Source: Cryobacterium sp. PH31-O1 (GTDB taxonomy: Bacteria > Actinomycetota > Actinomycetes > Actinomycetales > Microbacteriaceae). Taken from it: a stretch of 64,000 bases of DNA. The DNA lies in assembly GCF_030063455.1 (NCBI RefSeq), contig NZ_JASITB010000002.1, forward strand, positions 310,001 to 374,000, given 5' to 3'. The notes beneath the pieces are model-generated. The model was not told the origin of the DNA. It worked only from the letters and a program-made list of their open reading frames with translations, and did not search any database. Of this stretch, positions 48,214-57,700 are shown in pieces (the first letter of the stretch is position 1; every line of letters begins with the position of its first letter). A program made the position numbers and the translations under genes.

Positions 48214-48606
48214 ATGGAGCCAGAAACACCCGCAGTCACGATGCACATCGGTGAGCTCGCTGGGAAGACCGGACTCTCGCTACGCACGATCCGGCACTAC
48301 GACGAGGTCGGCCTCCTGAAGCCGACGGGACGCACCGATGGCGGTTTCCGCCTGTACACGCAGAACGATTACAGTCGGCTGATGCTCATTCGGCGCATGA
48401 AACCCCTCGGTTTCCCCCTCGAGGAAATGACCGCCCTCCTGCGTGTTATTGACACTCTGAGCCGCACGAGCAGCACGGGTGCGGCCGACCCGGGTGTTCG
48501 CCGCGAACTCAACGCCTTCATTACCGAGGCGGAGAATCGCCGCGGCAAGCTGCAGGAACAGCTCGCCATGGCCGACGAATTCCTGACGCTCCTTCGCGAG
48601 CAGTAG
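48214..48606 (+). CDS. MerR family transcriptional regulator
   Basis: The 130-residue protein has a MerR winged helix: MHIGELAGKTGLSLRTIRHYDEVGLLKPTGRTDGGFRLYTQNDYSRLMLIRRMKPLGFPLEEMTALLRVIDTL, then a coiled-coil dimerisation helix (NAFITEAENRRGKLQEQLAMADEFLTLL). It lacks the cysteines of metal-sensing MerR proteins, so the signal is likely a small molecule. Divergent position beside sulP suggests it controls the transporter and itself. Confidence 0.9.
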   Translation: MEPETPAVTMHIGELAGKTGLSLRTIRHYDEVGLLKPTGRTDGGFRLYTQNDYSRLMLIRRMKPLGFPLEEMTALLRVIDTLSRTSSTGAADPGVRRELNAFITEAENRRGKLQEQLAMADEFLTLLREQ

Positions 48607-48635
48607 TACCCAGCTGGACCGCAAAAACGCCCGCC

Positions 48636-48690
48636 ACTTTTCACTAAGACACTGGAAGGCAGGGGGTTTCTCGTGGCGGGACCGGTGGGA
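48636..48690 (-). repeat. Decayed copy of the tRNA-Ser 3' end and its terminator (possible att site)
   Basis: The 55 bp align with 50999-51053 at about 45 positions; the inner 46 bp match at 39. In tRNA orientation it contains the T-stem 3' strand, the acceptor 3' strand, an encoded GCCA end and a degraded terminator. A degenerate left arm (AAAAACGCCCGCC) also persists. It is in the same orientation as tRNA-Ser(CGA) at 51037-51126, about 2.36 kb apart. It could be an old attachment-site duplicate or a tRNA duplication remnant. Confidence 0.65.
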
Positions 48691-48884
48691 GTCCGCGGAA
48701 CTGCCGGTAGATGTCTCTGGAGGGGCTCGCCTCGTCCGTCGGCGGCGCGATCGACCCAGAGGTCATCGGACACTTTCCGTAAGCGACCTGTGCGAGCTGA
48801 ACTCCACCGATGCTTCGTCGATCCAGTAAGTCAGTCGCCGGAACTTTAAGGAAGTACATCTCGATCCGTGATTTGCCGTGTGGG

Positions 48885-49868
48885 CTAGACGGCCTGTCTC
48901 TCCACCATCAGGGCCTTCGTTCGCCGTCTCGGCCTGAGTTGGCCTTGACCGATGAGGATCGCAATAATCACGATGGTTCCGCCGACGATTTCGTTCCATC
49001 GGAGTGCCTCTCCGAGGATCAGGACGCCGAGGAGGACGCCGCCAATAGGGGTGAGGTACGTGACCGTGGAGGCGATGGTTGCGCCCCAGGCGTTGATGAC
49101 GTTGGTGTACCAGATGTAGGCAAGCCCCGTGCCCACACCGCCGAGAACGACGACGCTGGCAACTATTCCCGGGGTCAAGGTGACCGTGCCGGTACCGATG
49201 ACTGGCGTGAGCAGCAGGATGAGAATAGCGCCGGCGCCGATCTGTGAGGCGGAGACCGTAATAGCGTCGTAATCGTGGTCGCGGACGAACCGCCGGGTGT
49301 AGACGAACCCCAGACCGTAGCAGGTGGTTCCCCCGAGACAGGCCATCTGAGCCCAGAAGAACGTGGCGCTACCTGAATCGACGACGAGCCCACGCCACGG
49401 CTCGGCGACGAGGACCACTCCCCCAGCTGCGACGAAAAGACCGAGCAGCTTGACACGGGTCAGCCGCTCGCTGGGCAAGAATGCGAGGGCGACCAGCATG
49501 GTCGCGATCGGCGTTGTCGCGTTGTAGATGCTGGAAAGACCGGCTGGAAGATACTGCGCGGCCCAGGAAAAAAGAAGGAATGGAGCGACACACATGACGG
49601 CACCGATCGCGGCGAGGTGGCCCCATACGCGAAGCCCCCGCGGCCACCGCCGGCGCGTGGCCACCATAATGATCGCCAGTACGAGGGCACCGAAAAACAA
49701 ACGGCCCAGCACGACCTGCGCCGGTGAGAGACCACCAACAGCGAGCTTAATGAAGAGAAAGCTCGCTCCCCAGACTGCCGCGGCACCCACGTACTGCGCC
49801 GTTAGAATCGCGCCGGAGCCGCCGCGCGCCGCTGGTCCCGTTGTCTTCGACAAGTTGCGTCTTTTCAT
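48885..49868 (-). CDS. EamA/DMT family transporter (probable exporter)
   Basis: This protein of about 327 residues has ten hydrophobic segments in two EamA repeats (AQYVGAAAVWGASFLFIKLAVGGLSPAQVVLGRLFFGALVLAII; then LGGTTCYGLGFVYTRRFV to VVVLGGVGTGLAYIWYTNVINAWGATIASTVTYLTPIGGVLLGVLILGEALRWNEIVGGTIVIIAILIG). The AWGAS-type and TPI-GVLLG-LGE motifs are typical. These proteins export amino acids or drug-like metabolites. The start is uncertain: ATG 49868 or 49892. It is divergent from a LysR regulator; both lie between the two tRNA-Ser 3'-end copies. Confidence 0.9.
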   Translation of the reverse strand: MKRRNLSKTTGPAARGGSGAILTAQYVGAAAVWGASFLFIKLAVGGLSPAQVVLGRLFFGALVLAIIMVATRRRWPRGLRVWGHLAAIGAVMCVAPFLLFSWAAQYLPAGLSSIYNATTPIATMLVALAFLPSERLTRVKLLGLFVAAGGVVLVAEPWRGLVVDSGSATFFWAQMACLGGTTCYGLGFVYTRRFVRDHDYDAITVSASQIGAGAILILLLTPVIGTGTVTLTPGIVASVVVLGGVGTGLAYIWYTNVINAWGATIASTVTYLTPIGGVLLGVLILGEALRWNEIVGGTIVIIAILIGQGQLRPRRRTKALMVERQAV

Positions 49869-49895
49869 CACACCAGTCTTCGTTAGGCTCATGGC

Positions 49896-50822
49896 ATGAA
49901 ACAAATGCATTCATCACATACTGACATGCTGAAAATCGATGGATCATCAATAACCCTCCGTCAACTCAGTGTGTTCGTTGCCGTAATTGACGAATCCGGG
50001 TTCGGCGCGGCGGCCGATCTCTTGCACATGAGCCAATCCGCCGTTTCACATGCCCTCGCGGCCATGGAACGATCTCTAGGTTTACCCCTCATCATTCGTG
50101 GGCCCCAGATCGCAGCGACCCCACTGGGCGAGGCCGTGTTACAGCATGCCCGAAGCGTTCTTGCCAGCCTCAGAGCCCTGCAAGCAGCAGCTGACCTCCA
50201 CGTTAATGGCGCTGCGACGGGGACGGTTCGCCTCGCCGCTGCACCCACTGCCTCGCACCGGCTCGTGCCCGCACTCCTACAGCGGTGGCGCGCCGAACTT
50301 CCGGGGCTTGACATTCGCCTGTTCGAGGGTGGGGATGATGAACTCGAATTGTGGCTAACCAGTGGCATTGTTGATGCCGCCATTCTCATCGACCCCGACC
50401 CGATCCCTGAAGGTTCCGTCGTCCTGGCGCGCGACGATTTCCGCGCTGTGCTGCGCGCCGACCACCCACTTGCCGGCCTCGAGCGCGTCACGTTAGCGAG
50501 TCTCCAGGACGATCCGTTTCTGTCCTCGTCCAGCGGCAGTGAACCCAAAATCGCTACTCTCCACAAGATGGCCGGAGTGCCGTACCGACCCGCGCAGCGG
50601 GTGCATGAGTGCAGCACCCTGATCGGCATGGTCGAGGCAGAGCTCGGTGTCGCGATCCTTCCCTCCCTCGCTCGCTCGATGCTGACCGAGGGCGTGGTCA
50701 TGATCGAGCTCGACCCAAGCCTGGAACGCACCCTCGTCTTCTCAGGGCCTCGCGACCGACCATGGCACCCCAGCGTTGAGCGCATGCGCGATATTGCTGC
50801 GGCTGGCGCGATTCATTTCTGA
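49896..50822 (+). CDS. LysR family transcriptional regulator
   Basis: The 308-residue protein has an N-terminal winged HTH (ITLRQLSVFVAVIDESGFGAAADLLHMSQSAVSHALAAMERSLGLPLIIRGPQIAATPLGEAVLQHARSVL) and a C-terminal effector domain (GTVRLAAAPTASHRLVPALLQRWRAELPGLDIRLFEGGDDELELWLTSGIVDAAILIDPD to GMVEAELGVAILPSLARSML). Divergent and nearly abutting the EamA gene, it likely senses the exported compound and switches on the exporter. ATG 49926 (MLKIDGSS) is an alternative start giving a more usual promoter gap. Confidence 0.92.
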   Translation: MKQMHSSHTDMLKIDGSSITLRQLSVFVAVIDESGFGAAADLLHMSQSAVSHALAAMERSLGLPLIIRGPQIAATPLGEAVLQHARSVLASLRALQAAADLHVNGAATGTVRLAAAPTASHRLVPALLQRWRAELPGLDIRLFEGGDDELELWLTSGIVDAAILIDPDPIPEGSVVLARDDFRAVLRADHPLAGLERVTLASLQDDPFLSSSSGSEPKIATLHKMAGVPYRPAQRVHECSTLIGMVEAELGVAILPSLARSMLTEGVVMIELDPSLERTLVFSGPRDRPWHPSVERMRDIAAAGAIHF

Positions 50823-50986
50823 CTATTGCATCAGACCGGCGGGTAATCCTGTTCGAAAACGCGTTCCTGTCCGGCATCGGTACCAAGTCCGCATGGCGGG
50901 AGGCCTTGCCCTTTGGAAACCATCCGACTCGTGTCACCACTAAACGGATTCCGCCAAAATGTTGACACGAGGGCTCTCTTGGCAAA

Positions 50987-51035
50987 GAAAAACCCTCTAC
51001 TTCCCAGTGAAACACTGGGATGTAGGGGGTTTTTC
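50987..51035 (-). terminator. Terminator of tRNA-Ser
   Basis: GAAAAACCCTCTAC and CCCAGTG pair with CACTGGG and GTAGGGGGTTTTTC in one long interrupted hairpin starting 2 bp after the tRNA 3' end. A degraded copy is at 48623-48690. Confidence 0.85.
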
Positions 51036-51036
51036 G

Positions 51037-51126
51037 TGGCGGTACCGGTGGGATTTGAACCCACGGTGGAGTCTCCCCCACACGACTTTTCGAGAGTCGC
51101 ACCTTCGGCCGCTCGGACACGGTACC
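51037..51126 (-). tRNA. tRNA-Ser (anticodon CGA)
   Basis: The minus strand gives a 90-nt type II tRNA with acceptor GGTACCG pairing with CGGTACC, discriminator G and encoded CCA. The D-arm starts TGTCCGAGCGGCC. The anticodon arm GACT-CTCGAAA-AGTC gives anticodon CGA (reads UCG), followed by a long variable arm and T-arm GTGGG-TTCAAAT-CCCAC. All features fit tRNA-Ser. A strong hairpin terminator follows. Confidence 0.95.
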
Positions 51127-51212
51127 GCCGTCGATCTTAGTAGAGACTGGGGGCCGACGCGAATCGGCAAACGTGCAGCAGACACACGGATGCCGCGGAG
51201 TAGCCTCAGCGG

Positions 51213-51992
51213 GTGACCTCACCGACCCCACGCATCCGCTCTCTCATCGCCACCGGAGCCGCCCTCATCGCGGCCGGTATCGCGCTGGGCACAACCTGGT
51301 GGCGGCGCGACCTGGAACAGCAGAAGGCCATTCTCAACGAGACCCTGCCGGTGCACTCGGCCTGGTGGCGCGCCCATGCCAAGCAACCGGGCGAGCTGCT
51401 CTACGTCGCGATCGGCGACAGCGCGGCCCAGGGCATCGGGGCTTCCAGCCCGAATAGGAGCTACGTCGGCGTCCTCGCCGATCACGTGCGTCTGGCAACC
51501 GGGCAGACGGTGCGCGTCGTGAACTTGAGCGTGTCGGGTGCCACCGTTGCTTTGGCCGTGCGTGATCAACTTCCACGCTTCGACAAACTCGAGCCAGACC
51601 TGGTCACGGTCGCAATCGGTGCCAACGACATTGCCTCGTTCAATTCGACGACTTTCGAATCGGGCATCCGCTCCGTATTCGCCGTTCTGCCGCCGCACGC
51701 CCTCGTCGCCGACCTCCCGTGCTTTCACCTCCCGCATAACGAGGTCAAGGTGGCCGTGGCCAACGAGATCATTCGCCGAGTCGCCGCCGAGCACGACCTC
51801 ACCGTGGTTCCGCTGCACGCGACGACCAAGCGTTCGGGGTTTCGCAGCATCCTCACCCACGTTGCCAAGGATCTGTTCCACCCCAACGACCGCGGCTACC
51901 TGTCTTGGGCCGAAGCATTTCTGCCGGCGGTAGGCGCCGAAATCGCGCGCCGCTTCTCGGCGGTCAGCCAGACCTCAACCGACGCCGACTAG
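51213..51992 (+). CDS. SGNH/GDSL hydrolase, secreted or membrane-anchored
   Basis: This protein of about 259 residues starts at GTG 51213. The N-terminal TPRIRSLIATGAALIAAGIALGTTWW is an uncleaved signal anchor. SGNH blocks: I YVAIGDSAAQGIGAS with the Ser nucleophile, II VNLSVSGATVA, III VTVAIGANDIASF and V DLFHPNDRGYLSWAEAF with Asp-x-x-His. The family hydrolyses acyl or acetyl esters, often on cell-wall or exported glycoconjugates. It precedes radA by 54 bp on the same strand; cotranscription is possible. Confidence 0.9.
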   Translation: MTSPTPRIRSLIATGAALIAAGIALGTTWWRRDLEQQKAILNETLPVHSAWWRAHAKQPGELLYVAIGDSAAQGIGASSPNRSYVGVLADHVRLATGQTVRVVNLSVSGATVALAVRDQLPRFDKLEPDLVTVAIGANDIASFNSTTFESGIRSVFAVLPPHALVADLPCFHLPHNEVKVAVANEIIRRVAAEHDLTVVPLHATTKRSGFRSILTHVAKDLFHPNDRGYLSWAEAFLPAVGAEIARRFSAVSQTSTDAD

Positions 51993-52046
51993 AGCCGGCA
52001 CCCGCGCGCACGGCCGCCTGTCGGTGGCCCCGGCTAGGCTCGAAAC

Positions 52047-53411
52047 ATGGCAAAATCCGTCTCCTCTTTCCGTTGCTCCGAGTGCGGCTGGACCACCCTG
52101 AAATGGGCGGGCCGCTGCGGCGAATGCCAGCAGTGGGGCACCGTCGTCGATGCCGGCCAGAGCGCCGGCATCACCCGCAAGCTCAAGGCCATCACACTCG
52201 TCGGCGATGGCATCGCCCGCCCGATCACCCACGTCGAAACGGATGCCGCCGCTCACTGGCCGACCGGCATCAACGAATTCGACCGTGTGCTCGGCGGCGG
52301 CATCGTGCCCGGCTCGGTGATTCTGCTCAGCGGTGAGCCTGGCGTCGGCAAGTCCACCCTTCTGCTCGAGGTCGCGTCCAAGGCGGCCGCCGCGAAGAGC
52401 CGTGTGCTCTATGTCAGTGCCGAAGAGTCGGTCAGCCAGGTGCGGCTGCGCGCCGAACGCACCAACGCGCTCGAACCCGAACTTTATATCGCCGCCGAAA
52501 CCGACCTCGGAGTCATCCTCGGGCAGATCGATGCCGTCAAGCCCGACCTCATCATCATTGACTCCGTGCAGACCGTGTCGAGCGCGCTCTCCGACGGGTC
52601 GCCGGGTATGCCCAGTCAGGTGCGGGAGGTAGCATCCACTCTGATTCGGGTCGCCAAAGATCGAGGCCTGCCGGTACTGCTCGTCGGTCACGTCACCAAA
52701 GACGGCTCGATCGCGGGGCCTCGGGTGCTCGAGCACCTGGTCGACGTGGTTTGTCAGTTCGAGGGCGACCGGCAGACCTCGCTGCGGTTTATTCGAGCTC
52801 TGAAGAACAGGTTCGGGCCTACCGACGAGGTCGGCTGCTTCGAGATGACCGGCGACGGCATCGCCGAGGTTCCCGACCCAAGCGGGCTTTTCCTCAGCCG
52901 CGCCACCGAACCCGTCGACGGCACCTGCGTCACCGTCGCGTTGGAAGGCCGTCGGGCGATGCCGGTTGAGGTCCAGGCCCTCGTCACCGACACCCAGGCA
53001 CCGAACCCCCGCCGGGTCACCAGCGGCGTGGACTCCGCGCGCGTGGCCATGTTGCTCGCGGTGCTGCAGGAGCGGGCAGGCATGAATCTGTCGACCAAGG
53101 ATGTCTACGTGTCGACGGTCGGCGGCATCCGTCTGAGTGAACCAGCCGCCGACCTGGCGATCGCGCTGGCCATCGCGTCAGCGTTCACCGGGCTGGCCGT
53201 GGCACACAACGTGGTCGCGTTCGGCGAGATCAGCCTGGCCGGCGAGGTACGCGGAGCACTCATGTCGAAGCAGCGAGTGAACGAGGCCGTCCGCCTGGGG
53301 TTCACCACCCAGATCGACGCCGCCTGCGGGTCGATCCACGCGGCGGTCGCCCTGGCACTCGGCACCACGCGCAAACCGCGCGACGCCGAACTCGACCGGG
53401 CGTGGAAATAG
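52047..53411 (+). CDS. radA: DNA repair protein RadA
   Basis: The 454-residue protein has the N-terminal C4 zinc finger CSECGWTTLKWAGRCGECQQWG, RecA-like ATPase with Walker A GEPGVGKST, Walker B LIIIDSVQTV, the RadA-specific KNRFG (LKNRFGPTDEVG) and a C-terminal Lon-protease-like domain (VYVSTVGGIRLSEPAADLAIALAIASAF). RadA promotes branch migration of recombination intermediates. It follows the SGNH gene closely; a hypothetical gene is convergent downstream. Confidence 0.97.
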   Translation: MAKSVSSFRCSECGWTTLKWAGRCGECQQWGTVVDAGQSAGITRKLKAITLVGDGIARPITHVETDAAAHWPTGINEFDRVLGGGIVPGSVILLSGEPGVGKSTLLLEVASKAAAAKSRVLYVSAEESVSQVRLRAERTNALEPELYIAAETDLGVILGQIDAVKPDLIIIDSVQTVSSALSDGSPGMPSQVREVASTLIRVAKDRGLPVLLVGHVTKDGSIAGPRVLEHLVDVVCQFEGDRQTSLRFIRALKNRFGPTDEVGCFEMTGDGIAEVPDPSGLFLSRATEPVDGTCVTVALEGRRAMPVEVQALVTDTQAPNPRRVTSGVDSARVAMLLAVLQERAGMNLSTKDVYVSTVGGIRLSEPAADLAIALAIASAFTGLAVAHNVVAFGEISLAGEVRGALMSKQRVNEAVRLGFTTQIDAACGSIHAAVALALGTTRKPRDAELDRAWK

Positions 53412-53442
53412 GGCAGGGCCGCCCGGTTCAGCTGCAGCGCGG

Positions 53443-53862
53443 TTATTCGCCGGCGCCCTGGCCGAGCTCAGGGCTCAGTGCCTTAAGCAGGTCGGCCGGA
53501 GCCGCCTGCATCACATTCGGTCCGGCAATGTCGAAGAAGACCATCTCCAGCGTCGAGGCGTGCACGGTGAGAAACTCTCGCAACCATTGACCGTCGCAGA
53601 CCATGACCTGCGGGTTGATGTCGTCTGGCACCACACGCACGTAGTTCTCCGCCGCGGAGAAAAGCAGCAGCATCCGCTTCTCGGAGCCTTCTCGACCGAA
53701 AACACGCACCTGCGCCGCCTCGCCGTTCACGACGAGCTGCGGCACGATCATGTAATCGTTGCGCAGCGCATAGGCGACGGCGACGGCGTCTTGCGCCGCC
53801 AGGGCGGAGGCGAGAGCCTCGGAACGGGTGTTGGCAGTCGTATCGGTCACCCGTTCATTCAA
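53443..53862 (-). CDS. Hypothetical protein convergent with radA
   Basis: The 139-residue protein contains ALASALAAQDAVAVAYALRNDYMIVPQLVVNGEAAQVRVFGREGSEKRMLLLFSAAENYVRVVPDDINPQVMVCDGQWLREFLTVHASTLEMVFFDIAGPNVMQAAPADLLKAL. Alternating strands and helices and the VRVF...LLLFSAAENY pattern recall SseB-like or small alpha/beta proteins, but assignment is weak. No signal or membrane segment is seen. The in-frame GTG near 53844 is an alternative start. Confidence 0.65.
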   Translation of the reverse strand: MNERVTDTTANTRSEALASALAAQDAVAVAYALRNDYMIVPQLVVNGEAAQVRVFGREGSEKRMLLLFSAAENYVRVVPDDINPQVMVCDGQWLREFLTVHASTLEMVFFDIAGPNVMQAAPADLLKALSPELGQGAGE

Positions 53863-53926
53863 TCAGGCCGGACGGCTCGAGTCCCAGCTGGCAGCGCATG
53901 CCACGAGCGAACGGATGCCGCAGCCG

Positions 53927-54574
53927 CTAGTTCAGAATCATCAGCGCCGGGTCGGCCGCCTCAATTCCGTCCACGGTCACGTGCAGGTAGTACGACGCTC
54001 CGCCGGCCGGAACCGCAGTGCGAGTTTCAGCTTCACAGGTGTCAACGGCCGAGCGCGTGCGATCCCAGGTGATCGGTGTCGCGAGCGGCATGACTACCCC
54101 GGGCTTGAGCGTCACCTGGGCGTCAATCGGATCGGTCTGGCAGTCGGTCGAGGTCCAGTAGACGTCCGACCCGCTCATCACGGTGAACACCTGCCTGGCG
54201 TTACCGGCGTTGATCACACAGTCGGTCGTTCCGATGTTGGTCAGGCTCAGCGACAGCTGCGGCAGCGCGTCGGCCGCGTAATTCTTGGCGTCGGCGATGG
54301 CCGCAACCTGTACAGCGGACGGATCGCAGGCGGCACCGTCAACGGCGGTGGCCACCTCGGGAATCGTGGTGGCAGCATCCGTCGGTGCGGCCGACTCGGT
54401 CGAGTCGGCCGCCGGAGTTTTCGGGGCGTCTGCGTCGCCCTTGCTGGCTCCCGGTTGCACGATGATGAGAAAGAGAATGACGAGCACGGCCAGCAGGCCG
54501 AGCCCCACTACGAAACGTCGGCGCCGGTACACCTTGCTGGACTGGCGGCCGACCGGTTGCTTGATCGTCGACAT
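53927..54574 (-). CDS. Membrane-anchored extracytoplasmic hypothetical protein (DUF4232-like)
   Basis: This 215-residue protein has a short basic cytoplasmic tail (KQPVGRQSSKVYRRRR), one transmembrane helix (FVVGLGLLAVLVILFLIIVQP), a Ser/Thr/Ala linker and an exported domain with AVDGAACDPSAVQVAAIADAKNYAADALPQLSLSLTNIGTTDCVINAGNARQVFTVMSGSDVYWTSTDCQTDP and a final Cys (VDTCEAET). Four cysteines probably form two disulfides. The fold order resembles DUF4232-type beta-sandwiches. Function is unknown. Confidence 0.75.
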   Translation of the reverse strand: MSTIKQPVGRQSSKVYRRRRFVVGLGLLAVLVILFLIIVQPGASKGDADAPKTPAADSTESAAPTDAATTIPEVATAVDGAACDPSAVQVAAIADAKNYAADALPQLSLSLTNIGTTDCVINAGNARQVFTVMSGSDVYWTSTDCQTDPIDAQVTLKPGVVMPLATPITWDRTRSAVDTCEAETRTAVPAGGASYYLHVTVDGIEAADPALMILN

Positions 54575-54705
54575 GCCCCAAGGTTATTGATGATCGGAGC
54601 GACATCGCGGTAATACCGTGCGTGTCGGATCAATTTGCGCGGGAGAGGCCTCACTCAAGCGACGGGTTCCTGTCGCGGAGAGCGGGGCCCAACCAACTGC
54701 TGGGC

Positions 54706-57700
54706 CTAGTGCTGTGCACTCTTCGGTGGTTTCGGTGACTTTTTAGTCTTGCCAACCTTCACGGCTGTCCAGCCAATCACGTCTCCATCGGCGTTCTGTG
54801 CGGAGATTGCATATTTGCCGTGCTTGACGTCGTCTGCGACTGTGACACTCACGGTACCTTCCGCGTTCACCAGCAGCCAACCATCGAGGTTGTCGGCTTT
54901 TTTCTTGGAGTAGGCCCACACGGATACGTACTCTCCGGCGTGTTTCACTCCCACCTTGACGATCATCGTGTCCCCGGCCCGATAGGACCACTGGTCCGTC
55001 TCGATGTCATTCTTAAGCTTTTTCGTGAGCTCCTTCTTGGGTGCTGCTGTGGGCGCAACCCCCGGTTCGGCGCTCTCCGCAACGGCCACGGCAACGCGCA
55101 CAATGGTGCCCGATGGCGCTGCGGTCATTTCCAGCACACTATTTTCGGTGGCATCTGTCGGCACGGTGACGGTGACGACGGCGGTGCCGGTCGAATCAAC
55201 GGATGCCGTCCCCACGTCGGTCCCCGACCAGCGCAGCGCGAGCTGCGTGTTCTTCGGAGCCCCCAGGGACGTGAGATTGAGGCCACCCACCGTGAAGGTG
55301 AGTGTGTCACCCGCGTTAGCCGGCGCGCTGGGACCCCCGGTGACCGAGGCCTGGTTGGCGACGAAGGACGGGGTCAGTGGGCTGTTCTCCTGAAGATAGG
55401 AGATCCAGGCGTCTCGGTCGACTAGTCCGGAGTCGCGGGTCTGGGTTCCGTTCTTGAACTCGCGAAAGTTGTCACCACCGGTGAGGAGAAAATTGAACGA
55501 ACCGATCCGGTAGGACCGCGCCGGGTCGATCTGTGCGCCGTCGATCCAAATACCCGTCACGCGGTCGCCCGCGGCCCGGCTGGAATCAAAGGTGTAGTTC
55601 ACGTTGTCGCTCAGTCCAAGCTGCAGAAACGGACGGCTGGGAATCGTGCCATCGGCATTGGTCTGCCACTGCTGCTCGAGAACGGTTTTGAACTGTGCGC
55701 CCGTGAGGCTCGTCGTCCACAGGTTGTTCAGGAACGGAAGTACCGCGTTCGCTTCGGCGTAGGTCACGACACCGTCGGGAGCAAGCGAGAGGTCCGCGCG
55801 CATGCCACCCGGGTTGACGACGCCGATTTCAGCCCCGCCGATGGTGGGGTCTGCCAGCGAAGACCGCAGTGAGTTCGCGACGAGCGTGCCCAGGCTAGAG
55901 GGTGCCATGCGATTTTCGGCGCAGGGTGCCACTTTGTCAACGCAGGCTCGGGTGATGTCAGCGGTCACTGAACCCACCGGCACGCCCCCCTGAACAGCCG
56001 CCTCGGCCAGCGCCGCCGTCGTGATCGATTGAACTTCGGCAACCCGCGGATAGGCAGCAACGAGGTCGGCATCAGCAGCCGTGGAACGCGGCACGGTGCG
56101 GTTTTGCACCGTGGTCGTTTCGCCCGAAGCCACGTCATAGCTGAGGACGACCTGGCCGATGTTCTCGCCGTAACTGCCCGTTTGCAACACCGGGCGTTTC
56201 ACGCCGTCGGCCGCGCCGGGAACCTGGGCGTTCCACGCGTACTGCTTGTGCGTGTGACCGGTGAAGATCGCGTCAACTTCGGCCGCAGTGTCGTTCACGA
56301 TGCTGGCAAAAGCCCCTCCCGCTGCAAGCTCTTGCTCGAGCGTTGCACCATCGGGAATTCCCGCACCGGCACCCTCGTGATATTCGGCGATCAGAACGTC
56401 CGCTTCGCCGTTCGCTGGGTTGCCATCGCTGAGTTGGCCGGCAACGCGGTTGACGGCCGCAACGGGGTCACCGAAGCTCAGGGCCGCGATGCCGTTGGGC
56501 GAGACGAGCGAGGGGGTTTCCTGGGTCACGGCACCAATCACTCCCACGCGCACGCCGGCCACGTCGATGATGTCGTATTCCTGCATCGCGGGGGTTTCGG
56601 TACCGGCATCGTAAACGTTCGCACCGAGATAGTCGAAGCTGGCCGCGTCGGCCACTCGTCCGGTGAGGTCGCCGGAGCCCTGATCGAACTCGTGGTTGCC
56701 CACACCGGAGGCCGCGAGGCCAAGGGCATTGAGCACGTCAATGGTGGGCTGATCGTTCTGCGATGCCGAGGCGAAGAGAGAGGCGCCAATGTTGTCCCCG
56801 CCCGAGAGGAAGAGCGAGTTCGCGTCTTCGTACTCGGCGCGCAGCTGCTCAACGGTTCCCGCGAACTTGACGGTGTTGGAATCGATACGCCCGTGAAAGT
56901 CGTTGATGTTGAGCAGGTTGAGCTGGACCGCGGTGGGTGTTGTGAGGTTGAGGCCGAGCACGACCGGGTCGTGGTCCGACGACCGGTATGCGTCCGCGAC
57001 ATAGAAGTCGGTGACGTTGTTGTTATACCGGCTGTACTCGAGGGCGACCGACTCGACCGAGTTGATGTTCCAGACGTCGACCGCTTGAACCGTGGTGTCG
57101 GCCTCGGGCGATGCGAACACGTGGTCGAGCGAGCCGACCGTACCGCCAAAGGCGTAGGTGTATTCGCCGCTCTTGTTCGCCTGATTGATGTACCCGGCTT
57201 TCAGCAAGACCTGAATCGGGTCTTCGAGGTCGTAGGCGTTGAAGTCGCCGGTGAGAAAGACACGATCGATCCCCGAATCCGCCTTCATCTGATCGGCGAA
57301 AGCTACGAGCGCGGTCGCCTGCTCCACGCGGGTCGGGTTGGATGCACCCTGGCCGTCACCCTGATCGGCGTCAGCCCCGGTTCCGGAACCCTTGGACTTG
57401 AAGTGGTTCACAATGGCCAGAAAGCTGCTCTCGGTATCGCCGACGAGCGCAAATGCCTGAGCGAGCGGCTCGCGTGCACGACCGTTGAACGCTACCGACT
57501 CGGTGAGAATGATCGAATCTCCCACGGTTTCAACGACGGCAGGCTTATAGATAAAGGCGGTGCGAATCACGTCTTCACTGGCTGGAAGCGCCCGCGGTGA
57601 AGCCACGAACGACCAGATTTCACTGCCCGCCCCCGCATTCAGCGCCGCGGTCAGGTTGGCGAGGGCATCGTCGCGGTCTTTTCCAAAGGCGGCCGAGTTT

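Noticed and set aside
48636..48690. A second functional tRNA-Ser
   Set aside because: Only the 3' strand of the T-stem and acceptor is recognisable; the D and anticodon arms are absent.
48644..48859. Minus-strand 71-codon frame next to the tRNA remnant
   Set aside because: It reads through the tRNA/terminator remnant and has no recognisable motif or ribosome-binding site; treated as debris.
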